DNA from: Haliclystus octoradiatus
Lineage: Eukaryota; Cnidaria; Staurozoa; Stauromedusae; Haliclystidae
Direction: 5' to 3'
Length of the DNA stretch: 64,000 nt
Assembly: GCA_916610825.1 (NCBI GenBank)
Contig: OU744447.1
Coordinates: 24,739,037 to 24,803,036, forward strand
The notes under the pieces were generated by a model. That model was not told where the DNA came from. It ran no database searches and saw only the letters and a program-made list of their open reading frames with translations. This document shows, one piece after another, positions 58,201 to 64,000 of the stretch (its first letter is position 1; each line of letters opens with the position of its first letter). Both the position numbers and the translations under genes were made by a program.

Positions 58201-59292
58201 TAGTTGGTGCTGCGTATGTTGGTGGATTATTGGCACCCGGAAGAGGAAGTGAGTACGGTTCTCAAATCAATAATAAACAATAGATAAAAATGTGTTGAAT
58301 CAAGTAATTTGCACAGAAAAATTTACTCGTTCTCAAAACAAGAAAATATTTTCTTGAAATCAAACAATTCAAACTTGTAGAAAGCATTTCCTTATTTTAA
58401 GTGCACATTTTCTTGAAGTGCTATTATTTTGGTAGAAAAATGCCTTAAATAAAGAAAATATATTTAATCCAGACCATGGATATTCCTGTGCGTTTAGTGT
58501 GCATTATTTCCTGATTTCAATGTTCCCACGACGGTATAATGGCTCTATCCTGTTATTAGATATGCTCATTCTTTGAGCAAGGAATGATCTTGCTTGTCTT
58601 CTGCAAGTGACATTGAATATCGAAGTTCGAAGCTCGTATGTAATCAGGGTCCGACAACGGTGGGGATCCTGGGATCATAGATCCCGGAAGGCTAGACCAA
58701 ACAATTTAGAAAAAGTTGATAATTTTCCGATTTATATGTCAAACCTCAACAAAAATTCATACGAAAATTTTAGAATAGACACAAAGATGAGGCAAAAGCC
58801 TTTTCCGTTACTCAGAGTTTCACGCGAAAATGTTAAGAAAATGTTAAAAATGTTTTAGGATGTTTTCAGGAATGTTTTTCTGGCACTGTGTATGATGTTT
58901 TTACTGAGTATTATCGTACAGGCATTCTATGCCAATCGGCTGAAAATTTTAACTGCTTGTCTAGTTTTCAATGTTCTGTGTGTCAATTATAATTCCATTT
59001 GATATCTCTTTCAGGAAAACCCCTTCAGAGATTGTTATTCTCAGCTGGCGGCGTGACTCTTGCTGCAGCAATACTATACCCAAACCAAATGTTAGACGCT
59101 GCAAAACGGGAAATGGAATATGTCAAAAGTAAGACTGTGTCGTTATGGTCTGAATCATCTGGTGATAAAACGCAAGAAACTGCACCGACGTTAAGAAATC
59201 AGGATGAAACTGCGGTGACTGTTGAGTCTCTCGATGAAACTGTGAAGACTGATGTATCCCCTGATGTTAAAGCTATCAATGAAGCAGAATAA
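19201..59292 (+). CDS. APOOL: MICOS complex subunit MIC26/MIC27-like (apolipoprotein O family) with giant introns
   Basis: Five coding exons: 19201-19245, 19377-19520, 50092-50146, 58150-58248, 59015-59292 (phases 0,0,1,1), total about 206 residues, within the family's usual size. A polypyrimidine-AG acceptor at 19179 suggests a 5' UTR intron. The product has an N-terminal part with IDIYAKPKPCPDPS, a helical middle (FISEARQFLWKYSDAVK), a first glycine-rich membrane segment (LVGAAYVGGLLAPGRG), and a second (LLFSAGGVTLAAAILYP) ending in the YP typical of the family, then an acidic tail rich in Glu/Thr. MIC26/27 sit in the inner mitochondrial membrane and shape cristae junctions. Intron 3 is 30.6 kb and intron 4 is 8.0 kb, both filled with mobile DNA. 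The frame is intact in all exons. MIC26 versus MIC27 cannot be decided. Confidence 0.85.
20221..20301 (+). repeat. Short 3' tail of a second LINE with (ATG)n microsatellite
   Basis: A piece running through CCTGAATAA into about nine ATG repeats interrupts the minus-strand LINE just after its YADD motif. A non-coding stretch ending in a simple triplet tail is typical of a dead-on-arrival LINE 3' end; here its orientation would be plus. Confidence 0.5.
22011..26428 (-). mobile_element. hAT element, ZBED-type transposase relic
   Basis: Terminal inverted repeats TAGGGATGCACCGGAA (22011) and TTCCGGTGCATCCCTA (ending 26428), with an 8-bp target duplication GTTCAAAT / GTTTAAAT (22003-22010, 26429-26436, one mismatch), inside a LINE. 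On the minus strand: a BED zinc finger at about 24865-24640 (VWKYFK, CLLC, HNHLDKNH; one in-frame stop), central transposase pieces 24408-24031 and 23932-23750 (VRDGAANI), and the hAT C-terminal dimerisation domain 23050-22655 (DPLDWWNQQ, SVYSERMFSEAGN). Stops and frameshifts make it inactive. A plus-strand ORF at 25710-26045 is not explained by hAT. Confidence 0.9.
25710..26045 (+). CDS. Unrecognised 112-codon open frame inside the hAT element
   Basis: An open frame from 25710 (ATG at 25725), preceded by a TTTTTTTACAAG acceptor-like sequence and ending in TGA at 26043. It reads MQGLDLIQSSEYIDNVAKLL, later ITKRKLYGREPCVRMRLID and ELSYMYQILTSVIQHNQVLP. Its residue composition looks like a real helical protein, but I do not recognise a family. 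It lies opposite to the hAT transposase, between the BED finger and the element's right end. It could be a captured host exon, another element inserted in the hAT, or chance. Confidence 0.35.
   Translation, partial: VKIKIMQGLDLIQSSEYIDNVAKLLQSKFLTCIIGIPEITKRKLYGREPCVRMRLIDSTLTACELSYMYQILTSVIQHNQVLPRNLGPLTYRLMCVLKKDKQHDISNRKSF
26972..30170 (+). pseudogene. THAP / P-element-like transposase relic, split by a Penelope-like insertion
   Basis: Exon 26972-27211 encodes a THAP zinc finger: MPGAYCCFPQCGTN (C2), a central W.NNW region, and CELH (CH); a GTAAGG donor follows. An acceptor near 28849 restarts the frame (TGKKTLRFWALQTEDLP) and leads to a helical region (ALQQERLTCKDLERRIENMQ) and an RNase H-like core (VVLGVDEVKIQSKLVFNKHS, IGCVDLGDPDSNYA, THVLVFYVRGL) as in P-element/THAP9-type transposases. 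Frame changes near 29490 and 29745 break it and it ends abruptly at about 30165. The 1.2-kb Penelope-like palindrome at 27298-28535 lies in its intron. Confidence 0.8.
27298..28535. mobile_element. Penelope-like retroelement 3' ends in inverted (palindromic) arrangement
   Basis: Two arms of about 510 bp in opposite orientation: minus-strand 27812-27298 and plus-strand 28024-28535. Each encodes the same GIY-YIG endonuclease domain (YEYKCGLCDANYVGYTC, RHLHERISEHG, IGKHQ..AHSIKEC, IYEMLFIQKMN) to the stop and the same 3' UTR. The centre (27813-28023) encodes on the plus strand the end of the reverse transcriptase (ISIPFKDQRSSNTVRKEL, TFRPIFKSKKLIHDL). Penelope elements often insert with partial inverted copies, which fits. 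The arms are very similar, differing at only a few codons (e.g. HER/HKR, NRPS/NPSL). Confidence 0.88.
30600..31700 (-). pseudogene. MULE-type (ZSWIM-like) transposase relic
   Basis: Minus-strand pieces across several frames: a VDATYKTNA-like segment near 31600, then FGHDLFMYQLRYEIVEKCN near 31260, KEGVNYFKDC, and an open stretch 31153-30899 with HHKNTPYFGVTTTNHLESFH and KIKRQVMNGLSLAKMMEI. This order matches the MULE DDE domain with the helical insert and NH.ES motif of ZSWIM3-type proteins. Multiple stops make it a relic. It directly follows the broken P-element. Confidence 0.65.
31734..32270 (-). pseudogene. hAT (ZMYM-type) C-terminal dimerisation relic
   Basis: The segment 31928-31734 reads LLTSNNLHETFPCISIVFQ, then CESEKSLSTLKLIKSDRRST and RLVILTTKI, the familiar hAT C-terminal pattern (S..ER.FS.LK.IK...RS.M...RL..L). 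The rest up to 32270 is AT-rich and broken. It could be the tail of the ZMYM-type hAT relic at 43560-44900, separated by later insertions. Confidence 0.6.
35743..35922 (-). repeat. 3' LTR of the 35743-38225 retrotransposon
   Basis: 180 bp, differing at one position from the 5' LTR; preceded on the minus strand by a polypurine tract. Confidence 0.92.
36076..37950 (-). CDS. Gag-protease fused in frame to integrase C-terminus (RT, RNase H and integrase core missing)
   Basis: 624 codons with a genuine ATG at 37950. Residues about 1-190 are a Gag/capsid-like helical region (WEDWLDDFNRFR, ESVEEYIRSLQELVIHCSY, LKDKQVKQKLQL). About 225-260 hold zinc knuckles (CSQCGYQHEQDRC, CNKCKRPGHFAKMC). About 310 carries the retropepsin active site LDTGADVTVI. 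A short start of the RT region follows (RRVPFPILPEVKKK). The frame then moves straight to integrase-tail sequence (HRNTTHSTTGVAPA, LMGR, VNDYVRTRIGKDNKW, RRSYLIKFNGAIYQRNRQHL). Ty3/Gypsy elements normally have about 700-800 residues of RT, RNase H and integrase core between these points. The junction is marked by near-repeated KKKQ/KEKQ codons, consistent with a deletion between short repeats. No stop or frameshift interrupts it. Confidence 0.9.
   Translation of the reverse strand: MAQYQQPAKFSFKPADWEDWLDDFNRFRRISFLDKQVGENQRDALIYCMGGREASKIFKTLSLDAKIKPDDADEYYKEISEKFTGYFIPKRNIIHERAIFNERRQNQGESVEEYIRSLQELVIHCSYIDADDHVRDRLVLGLKDKQVKQKLQLTSGLTLAKAIDISRQTEMIKMQIKQQSRINEDDDSVSSVNEELSVQELRSNKGRYQRNWSSTATRTTRQNQDCSQCGYQHEQDRCPAKGKSCNKCKRPGHFAKMCRSKNIREIVEVETDEDSNDEFYLDSITYNKANAEPWNINMKINMKDIEFKLDTGADVTVITESTWKSLYPKPELAAVSKHLSSPGGAVRCVGKFTTKLCHGSTFENCEIYVIRGTKNNLLGRNELITFNLIKRIDNIENNIFASFGKMITTPVKITLKDGATPSCVTAPRRVPFPILPEVKKKQRWKEKQHRNTTHSTTGVAPAVALMGRNLQTKLPVLPSTLIPKSPVDRQMRKNDIQQKERYKKNYDSRNGARDLPVLKVNDYVRTRIGKDNKWSEKGKIIAANKSRRSYLIKFNGAIYQRNRQHLKLVPSITTDEEDHDLEVADDTNDNDVLQNNGRNGDTNGDTATRKSGRVVRPPNRFIPD
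38046..38225 (-). repeat. 5' LTR of the 35743-38225 retrotransposon
   Basis: 180 bp, TG...CA ends, same strand as the ORF that starts 95 bp downstream at 37950. A short ORF inside (MSVTAIIEYVCNL) is repeated in the other LTR and is not a gene. Confidence 0.92.
40286..42064 (-). CDS. Intact Mutator-like transposase (592 aa)
   Basis: An uninterrupted frame; the first ATG is at 42064. Basic N-terminus (RRCKRKLFPAKK) suited to nuclear entry; a Cys cluster at about 85-115 (CKSCKQGRLC, CESC) likely binds zinc. Family motifs in order: MFDGSWRKRGFSSLQGVV (about 214), KVLDYE, LCSSCSRW, GYIGDGDSKSF (about 309), KHECVGHVQKRMG (about 336), and CEALNHLIWSRCP (about 482). These are the conserved acidic and Cys/His positions of the animal Mutator-like transposase domain family, so Asp216, Asp312/314 and Glu483 are catalytic candidates. 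A decayed relative lies beside it at 32780-39760. I could not find clear terminal repeats. Lack of stops suggests recent activity or selection. Confidence 0.85.
   Translation of the reverse strand: MSSGDSSNVRRKFSVKRRCKRKLFPAKKSLNEKQQESADFDEQPGASSKKLKLSEKDIIIEDKCHGFRLVNLKLLELLINEASICKSCKQGRLCLQEDSSRKMGLSSMIMLTCESCSAITESYTSPIAEGSRGYEINRRAVFGMSEIGGGKTSLEKLCAILNMPEAMTETSYIDNLNIVKESLEQCASSSMLNAAKEEHNLQDVQQRKIADCKAMFDGSWRKRGFSSLQGVVTAISVESGKVLDYESMNKLCSSCSRWGSKPESLKKQSWNANHICPVNYDGSAPSMEPEGIKRMYERSVKDKKLRYTGYIGDGDSKSFSNIKESMPYGNKIDIKKHECVGHVQKRMGNALRKLKTQWGKKKLPDGKTIGGRGRLTKDLIGKLQIYYGLAIRRNKNNLEAMRKEVWAGLYHTASTDDKPQHQNCPTGKESWCKYQKAVANKETYSHVKTIPESIVAVLKPTYERLGKDEILEGCLGGYTQNSCEALNHLIWSRCPKGVSSGRAHLDAACASAVTVFNDGTSALNNVLVAMGVAPGQFMLAQTRKIDQKRIRESDRNASTIQKKIRQAQRQSKKAVEDEVLEEEGVAYEAGGF
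42074..43560. other. Region upstream of the Mutator-like gene, no recognised gene
   Basis: AT-rich sequence. Overlapping short ORFs on both strands at 42750-42990 show no family signature. Terminal repeats of the Mutator-like element might lie here, but none could be matched to 39760-40285 by eye. Confidence 0.35.
43560..44900 (-). pseudogene. ZMYM-type hAT transposase relic
   Basis: Minus-strand pieces: a zinc-finger-like region near 44680 (FCLPCRLINK), KKQIEIKCSYWYDILIRIVA and FLAELGLPFRGS at 44530-44400, then LIDFLKSSSIDLSDCRGQSY, NAANMTGKYKGAQKLI and NHSLNLVSQCAVDG at 44050-43850, and RLSDTRW near 43710. This is the order of the ZMYM1/DUF4371 hAT family. Stops and frameshifts break it and its C-terminal dimerisation domain is absent here. 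Confidence 0.75.
45300..45960 (-). pseudogene. Possible retroelement Gag fragment (BEL/Pao-like)
   Basis: The minus strand reads SEVMAKTPKYFRVRWLGKV with nearby RVKQLLSNLPAKSKC in other frames. The lysine/arginine-rich pattern recalls the Gag region of Pao-type elements, but the match is weak. A related block recurs near 47020-47070 (GCATTCTTGGTTT, CCCTGTAATT), so the region contains a duplicated or repeated element. Confidence 0.3.
46414..47000 (-). pseudogene. Ulp1/C48-type cysteine protease domain relic from a mobile element
   Basis: The frame 46758-46414 contains QCHNIGKHWVVSYFDRNKIS (the catalytic His in HWV), then the Q and DCGLFC motif (RANDCGLFCVANANAFSYS) with Gln and Cys in the usual order of C48 proteases. 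Sequence up to 47000 (ISDQHIDAAQHIFKKQF) matches the N-terminal lead-in of such domains in transposons, with stops. It is probably a transposon-encoded protease rather than a host SUMO protease. Confidence 0.6.
47509..47781 (+). mobile_element. Fragment of an invertebrate repeat ORF between direct duplicates
   Basis: About 50 bp around GAGTACGTACTTTATGGATG occur twice (47509-47556 and 47731-47781), bracketing an open stretch with GIQVDQPELLSTII and IKTLDDLHAELKKMGFNLSR. I recognise the second phrase as resembling a repeat-associated protein of invertebrates, not a host gene. Confidence 0.45.
47870..48880 (-). pseudogene. Ty3/Gypsy pol relic (RNase H/integrase)
   Basis: The frame 48451-48218 ends with an integrase zinc-binding region (ILEKAHSTHQGINSTQHFL, KNAWWPGMARDI). 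The frame 48201-47872 continues with integrase-core-like text (VEPWERTHGF, VASFGVAKHLVSDNAQ). Upstream sequence to 48880 includes TDSAMTVLADLLSRL-like and RNase H-like bits. Numerous frameshifts mark it as an old relic. Confidence 0.7.
49700..49930 (-). pseudogene. Fragment of Mutator-like transposase abutting a GTTCATGAAC half-element
   Basis: Sequence 49806-49930 matches, on the same strand, 40815-40925 of the intact Mutator-like gene (for example ACCAGCCCAAACTTCTTT against ACCAGCCCAAACCTCTTT, and GGCCATAATATATGCA). Immediately left, 49715-49805 holds GTTCATGAAC words beginning with a TTCCTGGGAAAAA-like end. Confidence 0.65.
50337..50443. mobile_element. Degenerate GTTCATGAAC-type element
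   Basis: Ends ATCCCTGTGAAAATT and ATTTTTCACAGGAAAT are imperfect inverted repeats related to the CCCCTGCGAAAA family, with AACGTTCATGAAC inside. Confidence 0.6.
50518..50530 (+). promoter_or_regulatory. NRF1-like CpG palindrome upstream of an ATG exon
   Basis: TTGCGCATGCGTG closely resembles the NRF1 consensus (YGCGCAYGCGCR). It lies 50 bp before AAAATGGCGTCC and a consensus GTGAGT donor, the layout of a TATA-less animal promoter plus first coding exon. Confidence 0.4.
50695..50813. mobile_element. GTTCATGAAC-repeat element, short copy D
   Basis: CCTCCTGCGAAAAAAA to TTTTTTTCGCAGGGG, 119 bp, nearly a perfect hairpin with AAATTGCCCAAAAGTTCATG in both orientations. The flanking TA is not preserved on both sides. 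Confidence 0.75.
53307..54260 (-). pseudogene. LINE reverse-transcriptase relic with internal deletion
   Basis: Minus-strand order: linker with DLQLQSGQSLINNNSLSNFY near 54170, then FSCDKVYAALKDLPTSAS and RSPDGYPAI (start of RT) near 53870. A jump leads to FKTYVSSLLESSRPVWSPHL and LLENVQRSFTWRVCGF near 53700, and finally ADLSLIYKIVNGI, RVIPWWNSLSEKLV, FKRGL at 53580-53310. The catalytic YADD segment is missing. Frameshifts are present. Confidence 0.8.
57432..57619. mobile_element. GTTCATGAAC-repeat element, copy E
   Basis: CCCCTGCGAAATAAG at the left and TTTTTTTCGCAGGGG at the right, 188 bp, with GTGAAATTGCCCAAAAGTTC in both orientations. Related words also lie on both sides (57360-57430, 57620-57790), so this may be an insertion into an older copy. 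Confidence 0.75.
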
Positions 59293-59492
59293 TAAACCAA
59301 AGGACGATTATAGGTTATATTGTGTAGATCATAAGTGGAATTGGATGTTGAGATTTAACTTGGAAACGTAAGTTTATCTGTACATTATAGTATTTTTATC
59401 ATTGTGTTAACAGACTTTAATTGAAATTGTACCAAATTACACTGTGCCTAATTTGAGCTATATGCACTCATGCTATACTCAACGGAATATGC

Positions 59493-59498
59493 AATAAA
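59493..59498 (+). other. Poly(A) signal of the MIC26/27 gene
   Basis: AATAAA 201 nt after the stop codon, on the coding strand. Confidence 0.6.
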
Positions 59499-59713
59499 AC
59501 ATGACTAATAACAATGGAAACCTGATCTGTCATCTATTCGATAGCGTCATTCTGTTCGTCTGTAACTCGTGTTTCGCCATTAACTTTTGTGCTGCTTTCA
59601 ATTATAAATTAGCTTTTGAATTACGACCGTTCGTAAAATGAATGTGCTATTTTAATAAAATCCTATATATCTTGCCTGGGATGAGTAATAGAATTTAATA
59701 ATCGCCCGGAAAA

Positions 59714-59850
59714 AACGCTAGTCATGACTGGCGGATTTGTACCACGTGATTTGCAGTTATGTCAAAACAACTCACAACATATGGCAACCGCTGAAAGTAT
59801 ATGGGTATAGAACGTGCAATTAGGTCTATACACGCACGGGCTTTACCCCC
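59714..59850 (-). repeat. Dispersed repeat, copy 2 (inverted partner of 6728-6870)
   Basis: See the copy at 6728; blocks match in reverse order and complement, with scattered differences. Confidence 0.7.
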
Positions 59851-60486
59851 GCGGTGTTAACCTAACAGCAAGATCACGTGTTTTGAAAAGGGCAAATTGA
59901 ATAATTTCTCATAAAATCAAATCAAATGTACTCTGTAATTGAAAATTGAAAAAAAGTAACAGCTTGGTAGTTGCGATATTCAAATGTAACTTTTACTATA
60001 TTTTTAATAATGCAAACACTAAACAGTAAAGTGTTTGTGGTGAAAGTGGTGAAATTGATGAGAGATAATTGATGCTCCAGACAAAAAGACTATGTGACAT
60101 GATTATTAAAATGATTACATTACACTTGTTCGTGGGCCATCTAAATTTAGACCCACTCGTTCTCTAACCCACTCACAGGTTGATGCAGGCGGTGATTTGA
60201 CAAGCTGATACACGTTGAGACTATCATTTTGTTTATTCACGTAGGGTTAATTGCAGGCTTATGCCATCTGTGGTCAGGGTTACGTTTCTTAAGCTCAAAA
60301 CAGCAAAGACAACAACATGTGTGACGTACAGTTATATTGATTAATATTTTTAAAAAAAAGTTTTATAAAAGGCATTCATATTTGCTCTAGTTTCACGCTT
60401 TAATCATCAGCAGGCAATTTAATCTATCTAAAGCAACAATTAAATACAATGTATAAGTAATTTTATATCACAACAAACATCTATGT
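59851..60486. other. Region between MIC26/27 and the GPCR, no recognised gene
   Basis: Non-coding. It should include the 3' UTR of the GPCR (minus strand). Nothing else identified. Confidence 0.4.
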
Positions 60487-61422
60487 TCATAAATTTTGAA
60501 GAGTAGCCACACTGTTTATTGTTTGTATACTATTTTTATTTCCAAAGCATTTCATTAAAATATAACCAATTGATCTTCTTATACTTTTATTTAGAACACA
60601 ATAGCATATTGGATTTAGTAACGAATTAATAACAAGTAGAAAATATAGCCACATGTATATTAAAGACGTATTTTTGTGAAATAATTTGTGTTTCGGATAT
60701 GATAAGAATATAACAAATGGTAAATAACAGCAAACTCCAAAAATGACCATTACAAATATTAAACGCGCTTTCTTGACTTCAGATTTGACACGGTATGAGT
60801 TTGGAATGATGTTTACAACTTGGCGTTTCTTATCACGAACTAATAAAAATATTCTTAAATATGCTACTGTAATTACTAATGAGCATATTACTGCTATTGA
60901 TTTCAGACAATGTAATGTGATTATTTTTGTTTTATGTAATGTATAAAAAAATGAGCCAGCAACTGCCAGAAACCATATTACAAATATTCCGAAGCAAACT
61001 TTTTGTTTTGATAATAATTTTGTAGATTTAAATGGATAAAATAAGATAATATATCTTTCAATAGTTGCCAGCGTTAACGTCATAAATGAATTTATACCAA
61101 ATACAAAACCAATACCTTCACCATAAAAACTAATCTGACAATCATATTTTCCATAAAGTTTTAATGTTTCATTCAAGACATATATTGGTTGTAGAATTAG
61201 CCCAAACAATGCATCTGTTATGGAAAGATTTAATAAAATCCATTTCGTTGTGCATGGTAGGGATTTTGTTATACTCAATGCTGAAATAGCCAATAAATTA
61301 AATACGATAATTGCTACCCCAGTTAAACCATGTACAAATAATCCAATTTTAAATAATATAATAGCATTTCCAATTGATCTATCTGCCTTTTCACAATACC
61401 CTGTATAATTAAAATCACGCAT
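60487..61422 (-). CDS. Class A (rhodopsin-like) G protein-coupled receptor, orphan, intronless
   Basis: 311 codons from the ATG at 61422; a six-codon extension to 61440 lacks an ATG. Seven hydrophobic segments. Landmarks: Asn42 in TM1 (IIVFNLLAIS), Asp70 in TM2 (NLSITDALFG), Cys95 at the top of TM3, the DRY position as Glu-Arg-Tyr (122-124), Trp150 in TM4, a Cys172 in a very short second extracellular loop, Pro235 in TM6 (CCYLPF, replacing CWxP), and NPICY (270-274) in TM7, then a short basic tail (NKSIRRSI). Possible N-glycosylation at Asn5, Asn84 and Asn251. The fold is clear; ligand and subfamily are not. Such intronless orphan receptors are common in invertebrate expansions. Confidence 0.88.
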   Translation of the reverse strand: MRDFNYTGYCEKADRSIGNAIILFKIGLFVHGLTGVAIIVFNLLAISALSITKSLPCTTKWILLNLSITDALFGLILQPIYVLNETLKLYGKYDCQISFYGEGIGFVFGINSFMTLTLATIERYIILFYPFKSTKLLSKQKVCFGIFVIWFLAVAGSFFYTLHKTKIITLHCLKSIAVICSLVITVAYLRIFLLVRDKKRQVVNIIPNSYRVKSEVKKARLIFVMVIFGVCCYLPFVIFLSYPKHKLFHKNTSLIYMWLYFLLVINSLLNPICYCVLNKSIRRSIGYILMKCFGNKNSIQTINSVATLQNL

Positions 61423-62870
61423 TATAAAGCTTATATCCAATACTGCACAGCTTTATTTATTAGAATTAGAATTATTAGAATTATAATGATAACAATTAAA
61501 AAAGTAGAAATAACAGCAGCTTCTTTAGAATTTTAACAGGGAAAATATAGGGTTAATTTATTAGGCCTTTTTACGGCATCGCATTTATTCCGTTTTAGAA
61601 TTAGCATCTGTTTAAACAATCGGTATTTTGGATGTGTTATATGATTATACAGCAGATGATATTCATTTTAATGGATGTGCAAATCCTTGAAACAGATAAA
61701 GTAAATATTACATTGTAAGTTTACGTCAATTATTATCAAGCATAGAATGTTACCATCGCCTTATAATCGACTTCTTAGTTGATGATCACGATGAATACAT
61801 ATTTTAATCAAGTAAATCTTATAAATAATTACATGACTGTAATCTGCAGTACGCATAGACGCTTGTTTATTTTTGGACTAACTAAGCTATATACATATCA
61901 ATTGCATTCCCATTCGTTGATTATAAAGCTACTTTATGTAACGTACGATACTTCTTATACCTGACCATTTCTAAATCGCCTGGGGGGGGGGGTAACTTCC
62001 TAAAATAATCTTTTGGATATGGCCTTTGAGAAAATGCATGACCTCGTCAAGTTCTAGATATATAGAGTAACGAAAAATAACAGTCACCCAATACTCCCAG
62101 ACATATCTTTCTGCATGACAACAAAATCATCATTCTTGGTATCAAGTTTTTCTGTTTTAATTGCATTTACTGGCAAATTATGTGACAAAATATTCGAAAA
62201 TAGTAGTACTTGACAGAATTTTCACTTCTTCTCCCTCTCAAAGGTCAAATAGTATCTCTTCGTAATGTTTTGTATCGTTAATTGTCTTATTTATAAATTT
62301 CTTTGTCAGCTATGTCTGACCGTGATTCGTGGTGATCTTTGTGTAGCAAATATGTGAGGCGTAAAGAGGGATGTCACATTCCTATAATGTGACTGTCTAT
62401 ACTACGACAGTACTGCTAAGGGTTAAATCGAGGACAATTCAACTATATAGTGTCTATAGTGAACTGCGTTTGTGTAATTGAAATATGAAAAATTTGACTA
62501 TTCCTATATATGATGAAATACTTCAATTGATGTAGATCTTTTTGGCCTTCGGAACTGTGGTAGCTAGGTTCTTATTTACAATAAGCTTATCCATAGAATT
62601 ACATTGGTTACTACTGCAGCCAATTGTGCAACAAAATAACACGGAAATTAGTAAAAAGGCTTGGAGGTTTCTTCAAATTGTAGTTTCCAGGGTTCTGTAA
62701 TGCAGAATTTAGTTCAGAATTTTATATACCCATGCCATGTAGTGCTACCCTCGAGCGGGGGCAAAAAGTGCTTCATTGCAATCTAAAGTGGATAGTATGC
62801 TACCCACACTTCGCGTTGATGTCTCAATTGCACTGTCGAATTTATCCTCTAAGTGTCCCTGTTTGTTTCT
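61423..62870. other. Non-coding region upstream of the GPCR
   Basis: Includes the putative GPCR promoter and a G10 run near 61982. No recognisable exon or element. Confidence 0.4.
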
Positions 62871-63212
<342 letters not shown>

Positions 63213-64000
63213 ATCACTGTTGTCAATGCGTGTGCTGTTTTAAAACAAATACAATCTCATTGTAACTTAACTAAACTATAGATACAATCTATACTAATAA
63301 CGATATACACATAATCTATACTGATCTGTTCTATATACAAAGATTTATTTATAAAATTAGGAATAAAATCAAGGCAAAATCGTAGAATGTGAAGATGAAT
63401 TATTATGTTTAAATGTTTGTATATTTACTGGCTAAAATTGAGTTTCAAAAGTTTAAGTGAAGCAAGCGATTCTGTTGTATTCCTGATGTAGGTTAGATGT
63501 AGGTAGGCAAGTCATTTTACAATTTGGCCCCAGGGTACGAAAGTGCTTTACGGCTAAGAATAAGTTATCCCACGTCGTATAAACAAAACCAACAATTCAT
63601 TTGTCCACTCTTTTCAACGACTGATTCTTTTCTTATGAAATAGGATGGTTATCATCAAGCTATTGTATACGCATGTCTTGTCTATTACAATCATTTAAAT
63701 TTCATGTAATTATTATCAACGACGCCAAGCGTGTAAAATTGGTGTGTTTTTATGATTGAAAATATACTACAGAATAACTCAGCTTGAGATTGCAGATGAG
63801 TTGATGTAAAGAAGAGCATGCATATTAATAATGCTTAATAATACATATATTTATTGATTTGGTTTTTTAAATATAATTGAGGAAAAGATGATTATTCTGT
63901 CTTATATATCTCTGCAATTTTCATTAGCCATAGCGAGTGAAGTTATCGTCAAACCAACTTTTCCATTTCAGAAGTTTTATAACCTTTCAAATGCAATACC
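63213..64000. other. AT-rich flank, nothing identified
   Basis: No open frame with family signature and no repeat partner noticed within the window. Confidence 0.4.

Noticed and set aside
61423-61440. Six-codon extension of the GPCR ORF
   Set aside because: The upstream codon is TTG; the ATG at 61422 fits a normal short extracellular N-terminus.

Overview
The window is nuclear DNA of an animal. It holds spliced genes with GT-AG introns, AATAAA signals, metazoan gene families (BK potassium channel, group A bHLH factor, TEX264, BLOC1S2, MICOS subunit, class A GPCR), a tRNA-type SINE and a dense mix of eukaryotic transposons. AT-rich, compact, intron-poor genes plus hAT, P/THAP, Penelope-like, Mutator-like and Gypsy relics suggest a non-vertebrate metazoan, perhaps an invertebrate deuterostome such as a tunicate. 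That placement is a weak inference.

Gene-rich left end (1-12.5 kb): the last two coding exons of a KCNMA1/Slo1 channel (+); a single-exon bHLH transcription factor (+, 2983-3597); a four-exon TEX264 homologue (+, 7050-9533) that ends early, without the cytosolic tail of the human protein; and a convergent BLOC1S2 homologue (-, 12528 down to 10639, last exon not found).

Middle (12.5-59.3 kb): 12.5-19 kb is non-coding and full of small inverted-repeat elements. From 19201 to 59292 lies one host gene, a MIC26/MIC27-type MICOS subunit. Its five coding exons total about 620 nt, but introns 3 (30.6 kb) and 4 (8.0 kb) are packed with nested mobile DNA. Intron 3 holds: a LINE split by a ZBED-type hAT with 16-bp terminal repeats and an 8-bp target duplication; a broken THAP/P-element transposase split by a palindromic Penelope-like insertion; a MULE/ZSWIM-type relic; a broken Mutator-like transposase split by a 5.7-kb TA-flanked element made of GTTCATGAAC motifs, which is itself interrupted by a 2.48-kb LTR retrotransposon; an intact 592-codon Mutator-like transposase; and relics of hAT, ULP-protease and Gypsy elements. 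Intron 4 holds another LINE relic, small GTTCATGAAC elements and an unrecognised, apparently decayed gene-like stretch behind a NRF1-like CpG site.

Right end (59.3-64 kb): an intronless orphan class A GPCR (-, 60487-61422) and a (TTTA)n microsatellite of about 340 bp.

Points most worth a second look: the LTR element whose single ORF joins Gag-protease to an integrase tail with reverse transcriptase removed, yet whose LTRs are nearly identical and which has a clean target duplication; the GTTCATGAAC element family; the short TEX264; a seven-copy GTGTCTGACTGACA cluster; and an unexplained ORF inside the hAT element.
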